A stretch of 64,000 nucleotides of DNA from NCBI GenBank assembly GCA_023079485.1, contig CM041084.1:70589709-70653708 (forward strand). The letters are read 5' to 3'. Source of the DNA: Archilochus colubris (Eukaryota; Chordata; Aves; Apodiformes; Trochilidae). Positions within the stretch are counted from its first letter, which is position 1, and the number at the start of each line of letters is the position of its first letter. The notes beneath the pieces are model-generated. The model ran no database searches. It was given only the letters and a program-made list of their open reading frames with translations, and had not been told where the DNA came from. The position numbers and the translations under genes are program-made. This document shows positions 62,101 through 64,000 of this stretch, one piece after another.

Positions 62101-64000
62101 CCATCATCATTCTTCCAACCACCCGTCAATTCTTCAAGAGGCAGGATGCTAATTCTCCAAATGCTTCCATGCTGTCTGCTTCTGTAGTCTCCTACCTGAC
62201 CCTCAGATAAGAGGATTTTCTGTCCATTCTTTAGCCCATTTTGTACTTACTAAGTTTTAATAATGCTAGAAATCTGACTCTGAGATTTCAGCAGGAAAAG
62301 ATTTATTTTAAAATATCTAATTATTACTGAACAGTCCCAATTCATCCTCTTCATTCATCCATTGAGTCCTAAGCTTCAGCTTTATCAGAACACCAAAGCA
62401 TTGAAAGAGGAATTAGTTGAACACAAGTTGGTGTCACAGCGGTTAATGTATTTTTAAAAGTTTTTTATTTGTTTGCTTTATTGGAGGTGATTTCCAATAT
62501 CTAATTGAAGAAAAATACAGTTCCAGTACCTCCAAATCTGCAGATGCTTGGATTTGGGATGTTTTAGGTTGATGAAGAATTATGAATTTTTACAGTATTC
62601 TTCAATTGTAACAATTTATGTGTTGGAATCATAAATACTATGTATTTAATTTTTAAAAAATTAAAAATAGAACCAAAGTTATCTGCCTTCAAAACTGTTC
62701 CACTGTAGTTTGCTTCTAGATTAATAAGAGAGTAAAAGTTATTGCCTGTCTTACTGCAAGCGGCTTTGCCCTCTTGAAAACTTGTCACATTGTCCTCTAG
62801 AGCCTGACCTAAGTCCAGTGTCTCTCAGTTCAGGGGGATAGAAAAATTCACTAGCTGATAAAACTCATAAGCAGGGTTCATTATCTTGCTCTACTTACCT
62901 GAAGAAAATATGTCATCTTCTTAAAATTCTCTTCAAACATTAAATGCCCTTTCTTCAGAAGAATCTGCTCCATAATAGTGAAACACAGGAGACATTTCAT
63001 ATATAGAACTCTCTGATTATACACACTTCTTTTTCTTTTCTTTTTTTTTTTCCCCAAAATAACAACTTATTTTAAGAGTATTTCATGATGCAGGAGAACC
63101 ATAATCAAATGAAGGTTTTGATTTAGTGAGATGAGAGAGCACTAATTATGTGCTTTCCTACAGAGGAGAAAGATGCTCCTCTGACAGACAGGCATTTTAA
63201 GGAGTCACTGTACAGTCTGTGATTTTACCTAAAGCGTCCAAAAGCTGTAGTTCACAGTCAGGTTTTTGATACAAAATTTACTTAATTTATGTCTCAGGTG
63301 TGAACTACTATAAGCCCATTTCACCATACAACTCCAAACAAATCTGAAGATAGATATAACTATTACCCAGTAACATAACTGTTTCCATGGGCTTGCAGGC
63401 CATTTTCTATTGCCTGTAGTGCACAGGAAAATGCACTGCCTGGCAAAAATAAACTACATAACATGCAAAAATACTGTGCTAATTGATGACTTGCATATAA
63501 CTAGAATGAATCAGCTGTACTTATTTTACATGGCTCTGTTATATTATATACCCATACATATTTTTACCTAAAAACAGATCTGAGAGGTGCTTGTAGGGTA
63601 TAGTTATGCACTTTTGCCTAGTAGTGGAGCCCAAGAGAATGTTTTAACTTTTGCTTGATTGAATTTTTTATAAACTTTCTGCCTTTCAATTATTTTAAAA
63701 TATGTGGCAACAACCAACTTGTTATAATAAATTTATTCAATATAGACTTACTAGAAATGACACTGAAGCACTGGTATTTTCTAGTTAAACCAAAGCCTGT
63801 CATACAGCAGTCCTATAAATTTAGCTTAGAATACTAAAGAAAGTACTTATAATCTAACTAGCTCGGATTAATACATCACACCATCACCTGGACTGAGAAC
63901 CAGACCAGGATAACTTCAGCCATAGGGTAACAAGTAGCAATAGGTATTTTCTTTGGAGGACAAAGATCAGAAGCTGAGTTTTAAAGTAAGAAAAACCTCT
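62101..64000. other. AT-rich unique DNA, no recognised gene
   Basis: Contains a T run near 63,043-63,052 and the splice-site-like junction at 62,891-62,910 described separately. No transposon or coding sequence was recognised up to the end of the window. Confidence 0.55.
62891..62910 (-). other. Juxtaposed 3'/5' splice-site motif (recursive-splice-like)
   Basis: The minus strand reads tattttcttcag|gtaagtag: a pyrimidine-rich acceptor ending in CAG joined without any exon to a full-consensus donor. This arrangement is known from recursive splice sites in very long introns. The pyrimidine tract is only about eight bases, so strength is moderate. It lies about 2.4 kb upstream, on the same strand, of the exon-like interval at 60,380-60,459. 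Confidence 0.2.

Noticed and set aside
1..64000. CRISPR arrays, operons, rRNA or tRNA genes, phage or bacterial mobile elements
   Set aside because: No regularly spaced repeats, no dense co-directional frames and no structural-RNA sequence were seen; composition and CR1 content indicate a bird nuclear genome.

Overview
The window reads as bird nuclear DNA from a gene-poor region, either intergenic or inside a very long intron. The main support is a set of copies of CR1, the dominant avian non-LTR retrotransposon. Several keep the diagnostic octamer tail (ATTCTATG repeats, or CATAGAAT on the other strand), and one keeps a long reverse-transcriptase reading frame. The rest is AT-rich with scattered mononucleotide and A/C-rich tracts. 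There are no operons, CRISPR arrays or bacterial-style gene packing, and no rRNA or tRNA was recognised. One block near position 62,000 resembles LTR-type repeats I associate with songbirds, so a neoavian and possibly passerine host is my inference, not a demonstrated fact.

Layout. 1-11,360: unique AT-rich DNA with one short CR1 tail. 11,360-16,665: three minus-strand CR1 fragments around a GC-richer block (about 14,740-16,480) that holds a 212-codon frame of unknown meaning. 16,666-36,548: a 20-kb stretch without recognisable repeats except A/T runs; it contains several small exon-like intervals flanked by good splice-site matches. 36,549-37,965: the best CR1 copy, minus strand, with a 416-codon reverse-transcriptase frame. 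37,966-43,349: unique. 43,350-44,850: two plus-strand CR1 fragments. 44,851-56,057: unique, with a GC-richer patch at 47,100-47,830 and microsatellites. 55,850-56,852: a 200-bp G/T-rich tract directly abutting a decayed minus-strand CR1. 56,853-64,000: unique, with the LTR-like block and a minus-strand exon-like interval at 60,380-60,459.

No complete host gene can be recognised. Several minus-strand intervals have an open frame bounded by a plausible acceptor and donor (33,960-34,225 is the longest, then 60,380-60,459 and 27,626-27,686). I could not assign any to a protein family. In 64 kb of AT-rich DNA some such intervals are expected by chance, so they are hypotheses for transcript or alignment checks. 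Apart from CR1 nothing here works together as a pathway, and I found no convincing undescribed biological system.
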